Below, in pieces: positions 1 to 10,375 of a stretch of 64,000 nucleotides of DNA. Positions within the stretch are counted from its first letter, which is position 1. The number at the start of each line of letters is the position of its first letter. The translations under genes and the position numbers were made by a program. This DNA comes from Mesostigma viride (lineage: Eukaryota > Streptophyta > Mesostigmatophyceae > Mesostigmatales > Mesostigmataceae). The stretch lies in assembly GCA_009746045.1 (NCBI GenBank), contig RPFO01000084.1, forward strand, positions 1,072,176 to 1,136,175, read 5' to 3'. The notes beneath the pieces were generated by a model that had not been told where the DNA came from, searched no databases, and saw only the letters and a program-made list of their open reading frames with translations.

Positions 1-5
1 TCCAA

Positions 6-57
6 CCCACCCACCCACCCACCCACCCACCCACCCACCCACCCACCCACCCACCCA
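6..57. repeat. (CCCA)n microsatellite
   Basis: About 13 uninterrupted CCCA units lie immediately upstream of a splice acceptor. This is probably the pyrimidine-rich end of an intron of the gene that continues at 101. It is not a telomere, because it is an internal tetranucleotide flanked by coding sequence. Confidence 0.9.
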
Positions 58-100
58 CGCCCACGTTTCCTGTGCTTTCTCCCCATCCCTCCCCCCCCAG

Positions 101-3100
101 CGATGGCCAGAAGGTGTCCGTGTACGTGATGGGCGCGGTGACCAACATCGATGAGATGGTCGAATTATACGCACTGGGGGCCGAGGGGGCCACCGAGCCG
201 CCACCTGTCCGCGTGTCCGACACTGCGGAACTGCTCATGGCGCTGTACCTCAACGTGAGTGCTGCCTTGGTTGCGCGCGGTACAGCACCTACTAGGCTAA
301 CCTGCTAAACTGGCCTTTCTCACGGGCACAGCACCTAGTGCGTGAGTGATGGGTCGTGATGTGAGGGGCCCAATGCAAGGAAAGGAACTGCAGGTTTCGC
401 GTCCTGGTGGTGAACCTTTATCCGAATCCTTGGTCCATGCTTGTGCTGGCTGCTTGCTCCCGCAGGGCTTCAGTGATTCGGATGCCGACATGTCCCTGCA
501 GCCCGCCACCTGCCTGGACGCGCTCCAGGTACGCGTCGTGTGCACAGGGTGTTGGATGGGCCGAATCTAGTGCGCCCTTGCCGGTAACGCTTTGGTTTCA
601 TATATGCAACCCTTGACAGCTACGACATGGATTCCTGTAAGCACGCCTATCAAGCACTGCTAATGAGCTCAACAGATAAGTTTATTTGGTATCGCGCCTA
701 ATGACCAGCGCTTGTTCTTATACGCATGAGTTAGGGGCGGTATTGGTCAACTAGGCCGCGACTTTGAGTCGATCGTAGCCTTTTCAGGTGCCGTTTTGTT
801 GCTACAGGAAGCGTCAATGACGCACACCCTGCTGCTACGGGGAGGAAGATGCCGTGGCAGCGCTCACATGATTCTTGCATTTTTTTTTCGGCTGAGAAGC
901 GTTGTGGAGGTGGAGGCTTGGGTGGAAGCCTCAGCCAGTTGGGGGATCCCGTTTGGAACGCCCCCCTGTTGCCCCCCTGTCATTGTGTGCATGGGGTGGC
1001 ACGGCCACCCTCGCCATGGCCCCTCTGTCAGTTGGGCTGACGCCGCATGCGCGCGCTGTTTTCTTGCACGCCTCTTGTTGACTTTCGTCTTTCTTGCCCC
1101 CCCCCCCCCCCCCCCCCCCCCCGCCACCAAACGCTTGTTTCCGCAGGGTGACTTTGCGTTCATGCTCTACGACGCCGCGCGCTCGTATGTGCTGGCGGCC
1201 CGCAGCGCGCAGCACCCGCAGCCCTTCTTCTGGGGCACCGCGCTCAGCGATGGTGAGCGATGGTCTCCCAGGACACTTGGGTTTCTCGTGTGCCTTGGCT
1301 CTAGCGTGCCTTGCTCTCGGGTGCCTCGGTCTCGGGTGCCTTGGCTGGAAGTGTCTAGCTCACGTCGTGCGCCGCGGCGGTCCCCCAGAACGCTGCTTTC
1401 ATGATGACCAAACCTTCCACGATGGCTTAAAATCCCACGGACGATTTAATTCTGCGATTGGCTCATGGATGAGCTGTTCTGCTCGCACTGCACACGTTTG
1501 GTGCGCGCACGAGTTGGGGGAAGGCATGCACCTGCCCGGTTTGCTGTGTGATATTTAGAGGGTTGTGGGAGGGGCGGAGACGTTGCCCTCTCTGTTCTTC
1601 CAGCCAGTCGTCTAAAAAAGTGTTTTTGTGAGAGTTGTCTGGTGTGCAAAGGCTCCCCTGCTCCCGCATTTCATCGCTCCCCCCCCTTCCCACTGCCCCC
1701 TTGTTTGGCCCCCTTGTTTCCATCCCCCCCCCCCCCCCCTCCCCCAGGCGCGATGCTCTTTTCCACGTCAGAGTCGGCGCTGGAGGAGTGTGGCCCCCAT
1801 GCGGCCGGCACGTTCGAGTTCCCGCAGGGATGCCTCTTTGAGAGCACCGAGGCCGACGACTTTGGCGCGCTCAAGTGGTGCGTGCCTGATGGCAGTATTG
1901 TGTATGTGGTTGTATTTATGCCAGGCTTGTGTAAGTGGTTCTATTTATGCCAGGCTTGTGTATGTGGTTCTGTTGATGCCAGGCTTGTGTATGTGGTTGT
2001 ATTTATGCCAGGCTTGTGTATGTGGTTGTATTTATGCCAGGCTTGTGTATGTGGTTGTATTTATGCCAGGCTTGTGTATGTGGTTGTATTTATGCCAGGC
2101 TATTTATGCCATCTATCTGGGTGCTTCATTGTGACGTGGACTTCTTTTTTTTCGAAGCTTTGGCGTGCTTTAACTTTGACCAGGATGGTTGTATGACACC
2201 TTTTGAGTGTTTTGAGTCGGCCTCACTTGTGGAACACGATTCCTTCCCTGCCGTACAGGGCGTGTAACATTTGTGGCTCCTTTTTTTCTTCTAGTAAGGC
2301 GTGCGCGCATGCCTGCCGAGTGGCCGGGCTGAAAAGTCCCCCCCTCTTCCTACCCCTGATCCTCTGAATGGTAGGAAACACAAGTTTCAGTGCTCTGCAA
2401 GACATCTTTATATATAGATGCCGTTTCTGCCTGTGCCTGCCCCTTGCTTGTCTGTAAACAGCATTCAATTCACTTTGTGCTTGCTGTGACTGATGCTTCC
2501 GTTTGCCTTGCGCTTCCCGTTTTGTTTTTGCTTTGCCCTGCGGCTCTGCCCTGGTTTCCCCTTGTCTCGCTCCTTGCTGTGTCACCGTGGCTTTTTGCCA
2601 CCCTGCCTCGCGCCCCCAGCTTCAAGCTGCACGGCGTGGCCCTCAAGACGATGCAGCGCATCAACAGCCAGGGACAGCTGTGCGGGGCCATGTACAAAGT
2701 ACCCAGGTGAGTGGCACCGCGTTGGCTAGTGGTGGGATCCAACCACATAGCAGCACTAGCCATTATCTATATCAATATTGTATATTATGAGACAACCAGC
2801 GCAGACCAGAAATCAGGAGAATCACGACCATGGTAGCTGGAGCCTGCCGTTATCTTATCCGCGTTTATATACAGAACAGAAATAGCGACAAAGCTCAGTT
2901 ACCGTACCTGGCACTTCACGCACCAGTCGCCTGAAGTGTGCACGCGCCGGCTAGGCTTTGTGAATGCGCCCCCTTGCTCAAATGTCACTTCTAGGGCTGC
3001 GGAGTTTGCTGGCTGGGTGTGGAACCCTCAACGGCAGGCTAGCAGGCTCTGGTTGGTTTCCTTCTTTGCATGCATATCCTCGCTGGTGAATCTCGTCTGG

Positions 3101-3267
3101 GTGCAATGAGGCTTGCTGTTTGATGGCGAAACTTAGGGCTGGCCGGCTGACCCTCCTCTCTGGCGCCCATGTACCTGTGCCCCCCTCTTGCGCCCCCCAG
3201 CTCCTGCGACATGTGCCTGAGCCGGGATTCAAGCCTCAACAACTTGGCGGAGCAGTGGGCCCACTAA
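101..3267 (+). CDS. TSJT1 / aluminium-induced-protein-like (DUF3700, class-II glutamine-amidotransferase-like fold), 3' part
   Basis: Six exons read by eye: 101-254, 466-528, 1147-1252, 1748-1877, 2620-2706, 3201-3267. All have GT..AG borders and compatible phases, ending in TAA at 3265-3267. The 5' exons lie outside the window. Conserved blocks in order are YVMGAVTNIDEM, GDFAFMLYDAARSYVLAARS, FFWGTALSDG, FEFPQGCLFES and MQRINSQGQLCGAMYKV, which match the second half of plant stem-specific protein TSJT1. The family resembles the Ntn-type glutaminase domain of asparagine synthase; its biochemical role is unsettled and it is linked to stress and auxin responses in plants. Introns are 211-742 bp and hold poly-C runs, a 29 bp minisatellite and a transposon fragment. 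The last exon is the least certain: another acceptor near 3355 has the same phase and would give a different C-terminus. Confidence 0.8.
1097..1122. repeat. Poly-C tract (26 C) in intron
   Basis: Homopolymer run of 26 C just before the acceptor at 1146. A second run of 16 C (1724-1739) precedes the acceptor at 1747. Both may serve as polypyrimidine tracts and are likely length-variable and error-prone in assembly. Confidence 0.9.
1898..2112. repeat. 29 bp intronic minisatellite, about 7 copies
   Basis: Units start at 1898, 1927, 1956, 1985, 2014, 2043 and 2072 and share the core GTGGTTGTATTTATGCCAGG. The first three units carry substitutions and the later ones are nearly identical, suggesting recent expansion at the 3' side. 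The array lies in the intron between exons 1748-1877 and 2620-2706. Since 29 is not a multiple of 3, the open frames across it are artefacts. Confidence 0.92.
2787..2866 (+). repeat. R2 dispersed repeat fragment (GAGACAACCAGCGCAG family)
   Basis: This 80 bp segment resembles the left end of the repeat at 4103-4649 and its inverted copy near 52.6 kb (shared GAGACAACCAGCGCAG and CATGGTAGCT, then GCCTGCCGTTATCTT). It sits in the last intron of the TSJT1-like gene. Confidence 0.8.
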
Positions 3268-3610
3268 TTGATTTGTCACATCTTCCTGAATTGTTTGAGT
3301 AGCGGGCTCGATGGAGTTTTGGCTGGGATGAGTGAGGGGCTGACGGTCCCCCGCAGCTCTGCCAGCATGGTGGGAAGTGCGCGGCCTGCAACAGCGGACG
3401 CCTTTGTGGACACTACTTGGTGGAGGTTAAGGATGCCAGCGGCACAAGGGTGGTTTTCTATGGCTCGCTGCCTGCCATGGTTGGCAAAGGCGGAGGCTTG
3501 TTGCAGCTATCGCGTGGAGGTGGAGGCCATGCTCTTGCTGCTGGTTTAAGGCAAGGAGTTTCCGTGGGCGCAGTCACAGACTCCTGGTGGCTGTGCCAAG
3601 TGGATGGTTA
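3268..3610 (+). other. Region after the stop; possible alternative terminal exon
   Basis: Acceptor CCCCCGCAG at about 3354 is followed by open frames. The phase matching the gene gives SSASMVGSARPATADAF and stays open to 3549. Another frame gives a Cys-rich stretch (CQHGGKCAACNSGRLCGHYL) followed by VEVKDASGTRVVFYGSLP. I recognise neither. It could be an alternative 3' exon, 3' UTR or a gene relic. Confidence 0.25.
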
Positions 3611-3895
3611 GGTGTTTTAGGGTAGACAGTGACGCAGCCAATCTGCGACGGTGTACATGTGTTAGAAATGGAATATCGATTAGCCTGCTGGGTGGGGATG
3701 GTCTCATGCCGGCGAGGACGAACTGCACAGCCTTGTAGGTGAATCTCAAGGGCGCTGCCCAGTGGAGGCTGGATGGCGCTATGTACATTTTATAGGTTTG
3801 GTAGCCTTGTATGGATGCTGGTCAGCATTGATAGACAGCAGTAAGGACATGTGTTGACATGTGCTGCTATTACATTTAAAGGCTATCATGTTTTT

Positions 3896-3941
3896 GTGAG
3901 ACAACTATCGATCGCCATGCGTCCAGGCATAGTTGTCTCAC
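3896..3941. repeat. Short foldback repeat, GTGAGACAACTA arms
   Basis: GTGAGACAACTA (3896-3907) and its reverse complement (3930-3941) flank a 22 bp spacer containing GCGTCCAGGCA. The arm and spacer match the TIR of the MITE at 6840-7071, so this is a minimal member of that family. Confidence 0.8.
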
Positions 3942-3971
3942 TTCATCGATGGGAAGATAGCCAACAGTTAC

Positions 3972-4014
3972 TATCAAGGAGACAACCAGCGCAGGCCAGA
4001 AATCGGGAGAATCA
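3972..4014 (+). repeat. R2 repeat terminal fragment
   Basis: This 43 bp piece starts TATCAAGGAGACAACC and matches the left end of the R3 repeat that begins at 4103. It is a solo terminal fragment about 130 bp upstream of the full copy. Confidence 0.8.
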
Positions 4015-4102
4015 GAAAAAAAAGTTACTATGCTGAGTTATGCAGCATCATGTCTGTGGTCAAATGCAGGGAGCATGCACGAGCCACGAGCCACGAGATA
4101 GC

Positions 4103-4649
4103 TATCAAGGAGACAACCAGCGCAGGCCAGAAATCGGGAGAATCCGGACCATGGTAGCTCAAGCCTGCCGTTATCTTGTCCGCGTGTTCGAGTTGTTCAG
4201 GATGATGAAGATGAATGGTGATGGAAATGTGTATCCTTGTGCATTGAAATTATGGCTGGCTTACGTGTAGAGCGACTAGATGACCTAGACGGTGGGGCCG
4301 GAAACAGCATGCTTGATCAGGGCGTGTGTTTCGAGCCTAACTGGCCGGAGTGTCTAGTGGTGAGCACCATTGCTGCGATCGCTCTCCCACCATTTACGAG
4401 GAAATACCCGCAAATGGAAAACCACTGAAAAGGTCTAGCTAGTCAGTCATTACGTTAGCCATGCCATGATTCCAAACGTCCAAGAACTGCACACGGTGCA
4501 AAGGCAAAAAGCCGGAGGACAGCACTTTCAAATGTGCGGCGGGAACCAAAAGCCCGCGTATGCCAGAAAACATCGTGTTGCTCACGTGACGCAGTCACGT
4601 GTCTATTAATTAATTAATCGTGTTGCTGCAGCGATGCGACGATGTGGAC
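4103..4649 (+). repeat. R3 dispersed repeat, copy 1
   Basis: About 510 bp (excluding a small insertion) that recurs in inverted orientation at 52114-52642. One end is TATCAAGGAGACAACC and the other is GCGACGATGTGGAC. No coding domain was recognised. The copies differ by substitutions and small indels. Copy 1 is interrupted at 4583-4616 by a hairpin-plus-tail micro-insertion; copy 2 is empty there. Confidence 0.85.
4583..4616 (+). mobile_element. 34 bp hairpin-plus-tail micro-insertion
   Basis: An 11 bp direct repeat ATCGTGTTGCT (4572-4582 and 4617-4627) brackets a perfect hairpin (arms CACGTGAC and GTCACGTG, loop GCA) and an AT-rich tail of TTAA units. The R3 copy near 52.1 kb lacks it and has a single target copy. 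This is what an extreme 5'-truncated LINE-type insertion would leave. Confidence 0.8.
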
Positions 4650-5072
4650 AACGAATCCAGTGCCAAGCTCGGAACGGTCGCAAAGGAGATCTGGCATCAC
4701 AGGGTTCAGATGTGCGGAGATACTTACGCGATCCAGCCGGTCCACGACCTGCTTGTAGAGCTTGTGCCAAGGGGCAGCACCGAACAGGTGTGGGTGACGT
4801 TGCAAAAAACACCGGACTTGACGGAGCATAATGTCTCGGTCATAGTCTTTGACCAACAAACGATGCAAGAGTTCAACAAGAGTCGTGATGAAATCGACAC
4901 GATAAGAGCAAAGACGGGGAAAACGATGCAACTGACTAAGAACAACACCATATTATGCCTGAGGATCAGGAGACGTCCGTCCTATAGTCAGAAAAAGCTG
5001 GTGCGAGAGGTCCCCAGTTCGATTCCGGCCTGGATTCATTTGCAGATCGTGTTTTCCGCGGACCGGCACTGA
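4650..5072 (+). other. Unassigned open frame, possible relic
   Basis: A frame open for about 140 codons after the R3 repeat, ending at 5072. Readable blocks include KEIWHHRVQMCGDTYAIQPV and LPVHDLLVELVPRG-like sequence, but I recognise no family. No upstream exon or matching neighbour supports it. Its 3' part (about 4984-5043) contains a B-box-like AGTTCGATTCC, so a tRNA-derived SINE piece is an alternative. Confidence 0.2.
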
Positions 5073-5199
5073 ATGCAAATGGTTTTCACCTTTGCGGTGT
5101 GCCAAATCAGAATATTTTGCTGTGTGGGAAAGGAGACTGTGAATATCGGGGTAGCGAATAAAAGGAATTTGCTGATATTTAGGATCCTTGCGCTTATCA

Positions 5200-6838
5200 T
5201 AGACAGCCGTACGCCAGCCCTTCTTGTTATGGCTGACGGCGGCACCCATAACTTTCACATGTGGGCTTTAAATTTTGCCGTGACTACATATTGATTACAA
5301 TCGCTTCGTCTTTCTAAGAAGCACACGCTGCTATATTTTCCCAAAGCTATCATGCAATATTATGACGTCCGAGAAAACACTCCTCTACGCAACGCAGCCT
5401 GCGGCTGCGCTGAGCCCTGAAAATACGTCTGCAGCTTGCCAGCTTCGCCCTCAGGCCCGGAAGGCAGCAATGCCACCAGTCACGCACTGGTGGTCGCCCA
5501 GCCCCCCCCCCGGGCTTGCTTCGCCATCGGCATCCCAAGCGTAGTCGCCCTGACGAACCTAGCTGGTCCGAGTGTAACGTTGACGTCAACCAGGCCGGCT
5601 ATTTTCAACATGCAGCCCGGCCCACTCAAGATCCTCGAACATGTGTTTTATGGGTCGCACACCTCACTCCTTGACCTGCGCCAGCAGCTCCGCTACCAGA
5701 ACCTCCTCCGCACGGGAGACGACGGCCGGTTTTCCAACCGTGTTACAGACCTGCCTGGCTTCTTTCAACCCCGCCTTCAGCTCTGCGCTCTCTTCTCCCT
5801 CCTCGGGCGCTCCGTCGACAACCTCTGGGCCCCCTTCCGCCTGACCGAAGCCCCCTTCCGCTCCCTCCTTAAGGGAGGCCAACGAGCAGCATGTGACCCC
5901 CCTCGCTGCAGATGTGGCAGCCATGGGCGGCACGATGGCTGCCGAACTCCCCCTTCTCTCTACTATGCATCTGCACCGCCACCTCCACCCTCCTCGCCTC
6001 CACTGGTCACCACCGCCACCACCGCGCCAGGTGCCACCGCGCTACCTCCGACGCCATCACCGCCTAGCTCCGTGATATTGACAAGCGCCTAGCTGAGCAA
6101 GGACAACGCCATCGCCATCGACATGCCTGCAATACACCGCAGGCCTCACCGCCCATGCAGGCGCGGTGAAGGACATTGCTGCCACTGAAGCCAGCCCCCG
6201 CTGGCCCAGCAGGCGATGCTCCTCCCCCCCAGACCTGGGCCGCCATGCTGCTGAACCACACCACCTCCACCGCCTCCACCATCACTGCCCAGCTCAATCA
6301 ACAGACGCTCGACCTCCGTGTCAGTCCTGAGGCCGAGCTCGACAAGCGCAGCCATAACGTCATCGTCAAGCACTTCGACCTGCTGGAAGGTGAGAACTCT
6401 GAGAAGCTTGCACACTGGCGTTTGAGGACAAAATCCTTGCCCCGGCCCTGGCCCTCATAGGCGAGCTCCGGCTGGAGGTCCTCCGCCTTCCCCGCTCGCA
6501 ATAAGGCGGGACCGCCCCCGCTGCTGCTGGATCACCTTTGAGTACATGGCGGACAAGCTTTTGTTCCTCAGGCGTCGCAAGCGGCTCATGAGGACTCCCT
6601 ACACGCTGGAGGAAGACTTGACCCTGGTGCAGCAACAACGGCGACGGGAGCTATCAGGCCGACCTACCTCCAGCTATACGCCGGAAGACTGTCAGCAGGG
6701 AAGAAGCCGGTACACTGGAGGGGGGCGGTCATCTACGTCGTAAGTTTAATTAATTAACGTCGACCACAAGCCCTGCATGGCCGGCCGGCGACCCCCGCCG
6801 CTGTCGGCCCAGCAACCCCAGCCTAGCTAGGGGACCGG
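5200..6838 (+). pseudogene. LINE-type ORF1 relic, copy A
   Basis: A degenerate coding region in several frames. The 5' leader (5200-5360) recurs at 12.4-12.6 kb (inverted) and 33.6 kb. Readable blocks are EQHVTPLAADVAAMGG (about 5885-5930), a Pro/Thr-rich linker, QTWAAMLLNHTTSTASTITA then LNQQTLDLR (6230-6325), HNVIVKHFDLLEGENSEKL (6350-6410) and MADKLLFLRRRKRLMRTPYT then LEEDLTLVQQQRRREL (6546-6650). A helical stretch, an NVIVxxxPE-like strand and a C-terminal DDLTxxQxxxRxxL motif are the hallmarks of L1-type ORF1 RNA-binding proteins. No RT follows. A TTAATTAA insertion near 6745 is flanked by a repeated ACGTCG. Confidence 0.65.
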
Positions 6839-6839
6839 T

Positions 6840-7071
6840 ATGAAGTGAGACAACTATGCCTGGACGCATATAGCAGTAGTGTAGCCATAGTAAGGCCCTT
6901 AGCTGACGTGGCCATGTAAGTAAGTAAGTACTTGCGTGTCATGCGCATGGGCATGCCACGCCGGAGTGCTATGCTTGTCTCATTAGAAAAATAATTACAC
7001 GAAAGTTACAAATATCGTCTGCATCATGTAGCCATGTACAGGCACGTCCAGGCATAGTTGTCTCACTTCAT
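6840..7071. mobile_element. MITE, 232 bp with 27 bp perfect TIRs
   Basis: Arms 6840-6866 and 7045-7071 are perfect inverted repeats (outer part ATGAAGTGAGACAACTATGC). The interior is AT-rich with no ORF. I could not settle the target duplication. Related pieces lie at 3896-3941, 26763-26831 and near 23.69 kb. The superfamily is unknown. Confidence 0.85.
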
Positions 7072-7079
7072 GTATGCCT

Positions 7080-7343
7080 ATGATGGGATCCACACCAGAT
7101 GATGCATCAGCCTAGTTTATTTAGTTCGCAGTTGCTTTGCCCATGCATGCAGAGAATTACTCTCTGCTGAGACGCCATGCCCTGAGCAAATGATAATTGC
7201 CTAGCCATAATCATCTTCCACCCCATGCCAGGCCTTTTAAGTAGGTATGATACATCACTGACATATGGTGGTGCAGGTGCGCCTTGTGCACCCAGAGTAC
7301 GTACGGGGCTGTTTGCAGCTCCAACCTGCAGGCCCAGAATGTG
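7080..7343 (+). repeat. R1 repeat: 3' UTR of ORF1 copy A, interrupted
   Basis: Homologous to the 3' part of the element at 10376-12575 and to 12580-12850 and 20130-20380. Landmarks are a GCAGAGA...TCTCTGC hairpin followed by TGAGACGCCATGCCC, then CCATAATCATCTTCCACCCCATG, GGTGGTGCAGGTGC and CCCAGAATGTGTTAA. The unit breaks at TTAA 7344 and resumes at about 9070 (AACCAAATGCCCC), so a TTAA-target element has inserted in it. Confidence 0.75.
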
Positions 7344-9069
7344 TTAACTCTTCAACCGTCTGGACTGGAACCACCGAAACGGACTGAGTTTGGGTATCTT
7401 TGTGCGCCTGAGAGTAACTAGCCAAATAACATTTTCTGGCCCACCCTTGGAACCAAGCATGCTTTTATATCAAATAATGTTTGGGAAATTTGGTTGGTCA
7501 CATATCTATGCCCCATGCATGCTATAAATAGCACCCCCCCCGGGGGGGTACGGTGCACATGGGGTTGGAGACATATATAATGCATTATAGACCATTTACA
7601 CAAATCAGGTGGCCCTGGCCTTTTAAAGGCAGTTTATTAGAATCACAGGCATGCCATCAATGCATTCACAGCATGAAATGTCACAGAACTGCACATGCTA
7701 GCTAGCAAACAGCCCAAAATAGCTCAGACCGTTATAACGGTGCAAGCTATTTTGGGACGGTTGCTAGAACTGCCGTATAGGTTTCCTATCCCAAAGTGGC
7801 ACAAAACAACAACTAGATGGCCACAAAAGCAATGCCAACACCATGTCCAGCATATAAGACACAAGCTCATGCTATACAATAGGTGTAAGGCTCATATCAA
7901 GGCCTAAAGCGCGCGTACAAAGGGTGGCAAGGAGCTACATCACTAACACACCCAATGAACGACAAAACACCTCTATGTTCTTGGAAACAATGAATAAAAC
8001 AATAGGAATAAGTTGGTATAATGCTCCCATGCAAACAGGTTATGGGTATCTCCACGATTTTCACATGCAATGGATGCAAAACAAGAAGGTGGGCGTTGGC
8101 CAGCAAAACAAGAAGCCACGCCTAACACTGGTCAGAAAAGAACTTGTCTCGGGGTGCTTGACCAAGGAAAAGCATTGGGTAATCAACGTTACCATATTAG
8201 TGACCGATAACAATCGTTACCTCGCTATTTCCGTTGCAGCATCAGCTAACGGTGACCAAACATGGTCCAAAATCTGCTTGACCTGATGGTATTCCCCAAC
8301 CATGACAAGCCGATGCGTAGAGGCAGCAAAACAACAAAAAGACAATCACAACCCCTCGGTAATAACTCTGATATTAGCTTTAAACGATAATACAACTATA
8401 TACGGCTAATAGAACACGCTTGGAGGCTAGAACGTACCAGGTCGGTACAGCAGATTACCTTTCTTGCGCGAGCCAGCACGCCAGAGTAATGGACGTAGCC
8501 TCGAGCCTTTACTGGCTGCCAATGCTAATAAATCTTGTTGGGAACAACGTACTAAATTGATCGATGCGCAGATGTCTGGGAAAATTCGGCCTAGCAACAT
8601 GCAGCACTCGCACCATCACTGCCTGGCCGCTAACGTCATTTGCTGCGCCGACCAGCACCCCGAGACCCATCTACGTACCTCCGAACCTTCCATGGCTAGG
8701 GATATTCAATTTTTAGGATCTAAGAATCATGCCTACAAAATTTGAGTCCAATACGTCAAGCCATTCTCTCGTACCAGTCAGTTCTTTGCACCGCCATAGC
8801 CGTGCGCGTCAATATTTTTCCTGCACGTCGGTCCCGTTGGACCATGGTACCCCCCTAACTTTGCTCAAGCATTTCTCCCTGGCCAGGTGTCCAAAGTACG
8901 GTCTGAAGTGCTCTACGGAAAGCTGACGTCTAGATCTTTCGATCCCCCCAGGTTTGACCGTTAAATTATTATTGGCGCGGCGCCTGGTAGGCGCACAAAC
9001 TCAGTCCGTTAGAGTGGTAGGACTTCAACTGGTACCACGAAAACGGCGCGAGAACGGTTTAAGAGTTAA
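7344..9069. mobile_element. TIR DNA element with TTAA target duplication (piggyBac-like candidate, non-autonomous)
   Basis: TTAA at 7344-7347 and 9066-9069 flank 1718 bp whose ends are imperfect inverted repeats of about 80-100 bp. Both begin CTCTT(C/A)AACCGT and share ACGGACTGAGTTTG and GTGCGCCT further in. The paralogous R1 unit (about 10449-10478, inverted) gives an empty site with a single TTAA. The interior has no recognised transposase; the longest frame (7924-8286) resembles nothing I know. A composite hairpin lies at 7702-7766. Confidence 0.7.
7702..7766. other. Composite perfect-stem hairpin
   Basis: CCCAAAATAGCT (7713-7724) pairs perfectly with AGCTATTTTGGG (7745-7756), and the palindrome CCGTTATAACGG lies in the loop region. 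The stem extends outward through CTAGCAA / TTGCTAG after a 4 nt mismatch. It lies inside the TTAA-flanked element and may be a subterminal structure or a nested minimal foldback. Confidence 0.8.
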
Positions 9070-9189
9070 AACCAAATGCCCCATCTCCCCCACCCCCAAG
9101 CCAGTTGGGGCTCCGCGTGTGACCACGTATATGGCATTCACAGTAATTCGGGTGCCCACATTAACCCTGTAACTAGGTCTTAGGTTTAA

Positions 9190-9895
9190 TTACAGCTCCA
9201 TCCATCTCATCCCATTGAGTGCCTGCAAAACACCGCAGGCCTCACCGCTCAGGCGGTGAAGGACATCGCCACCCAGCCGGCATCTGCTGCGGGCCCGGCC
9301 AGCGATGCTCCTTCCACCCAGACCTGGGCCGGCGGACCACACCGCCTCCACCGACTCCACCATCGCGGCACAGCTCAAGCAACATTAACGCTCGACCTCC
9401 GCGAGGAGGCCGACCTCACCCAGCGCCGCCACAATGTCATTTGAACAAGCACTTCGACCAGCCGGCTGAGGTGAGAACTCGGACACTCTTGCCATAGCAT
9501 TTAAGCGCGACATTCTTGCCCCAATGCGACTCTGACACTGGTGAGCTGCGGATGTCGGCTGTCCGCCAAGTTCCCCGCGTGCGGGGTAAGGCTGGCCCGG
9601 CCCCCTTGCTCCTCACCTTTAAGTACATGGCGGATAAGCTGTTGTTTCGTAGATGCCGCAACTTGAAGGTCTCGGGGACTTCCTACACGCTGGATGACGA
9701 CTTGACCCTGGCCCAGCAACAGCGGCGACGGGAGCTATGGCCGACCTACATCCAGCTCCGGCAGAGCGCAGGGGGGAAACCGGTATACTTGAGGGGGGTG
9801 GTCATCCCGACGTCGACCACAAGCCCTGGCAGGCGCCCCCGCCTGCCACCCCAGCAACCTCAGTCTACCTGGAATATTGTACAACAGTAGTGTAG
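9190..9895 (+). pseudogene. LINE-type ORF1 relic, copy B (C-terminal half)
   Basis: 5'-truncated copy with frameshifts. Readable blocks are VKDIATQPASAAGPASDAPS then TQTWAGG (9256-9335), LTLDLREEADLTQRRHNVI (9388-9444), YMADKLLFRRCRNLKVSGTS then YTLDDDLTLAQQQRRRELWP (9624-9740) and KPVYLRGVVIPT. The DDLTxxQxxxRxxLWP block and the following basic KPVYLRG match copies A, C and E. R1-type 3' UTR follows to about 10030, where another element interrupts it. Confidence 0.65.
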
Positions 9896-9899
9896 ATTA

Positions 9900-10030
9900 G
9901 TCAGGCTTAGCCTTAGATAGCACGTGGCCCACGCGCATGTGCGCCCTTAATGCCCCCCCCCAGGGATGACGCCTTCAGAATTTAGCCAAGCTCTGCCTAT
10001 GCAGCGAGTCACTCTCTGCTGAGAAGCCAT
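9900..10030 (+). repeat. R1 3' UTR start of copy B
   Basis: Holds the R1 landmark hairpin region (GCGAGTCACTCTCTGCTGAG) and stops at GAAGCCAT, where the AT-rich tail of an opposite-strand R1 unit begins. Confidence 0.6.
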
Positions 10031-10375
10031 TCATTAATTAATTAGGAACATGACTCCGTTGGGAGTACATGTGGCACATATCCCTGAGAAGGGGCATATC
10101 GGGCCGGCCTTCAATACCGGCATTCTGGGCTACTTCCTGTAAGGGTAGGATGTCAACTACACCTGCTCGAGGTGCACCCAAGTGCACCTGCACCACCATG
10201 ATCCATCGGAGCGCGTGGGCCGGCCCGTCATGGGGTGGAAGATCAGCATGGCTATACAAAAGCTACTAGGGCATGGCGTCTCAGCAGATCGAGAGTAGCT
10301 CTCTGGATGGGCACAGCATAACTAAATAAGGCTAGGCATCATCTGGCGTGTGGCACATCATAGGCACACATGATG
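10031..10375 (-). mobile_element. R1 retroelement unit, 5'-truncated
   Basis: About 345 bp on the minus strand. It has the AT-rich tail (TTAATTAATGA) at 10031, a 3' terminal stem-loop at 10049-10071, the CCCTGAGAAGGGG signature and the R1 body. It is 5'-truncated compared with the element that starts at 12.57 kb. It has the layout of a SINE-like or LINE-3'-end insertion into copy B. Confidence 0.65.
10049..10071 (-). other. 3' terminal stem-loop (CAAC loop)
   Basis: On the minus strand: arm CATGTACTCC, loop CAAC, arm GGAGTCATG, followed directly by the AT-rich tail. Confidence 0.8.

Noticed and set aside
1-60. Telomeric repeat
   Set aside because: CCCA tetranucleotide followed directly by a splice acceptor and a conserved exon; an intronic microsatellite.
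1898-2134. Repetitive Cys/Val/Tyr protein
   Set aside because: Translation of the 29 bp intronic minisatellite, which changes frame every unit.
4984-5043. tRNA gene on the plus strand (AGTTCGATTCC B-box with an upstream A-box-like TAGTCAG)
   Set aside because: Acceptor and T-stem do not pair and there is no anticodon arm of proper size; at most a tRNA-derived SINE scrap.
7924-8286. Transposase of the TTAA-flanked element
   Set aside because: Only 120 codons, no catalytic Asp pattern or zinc motif; no support.
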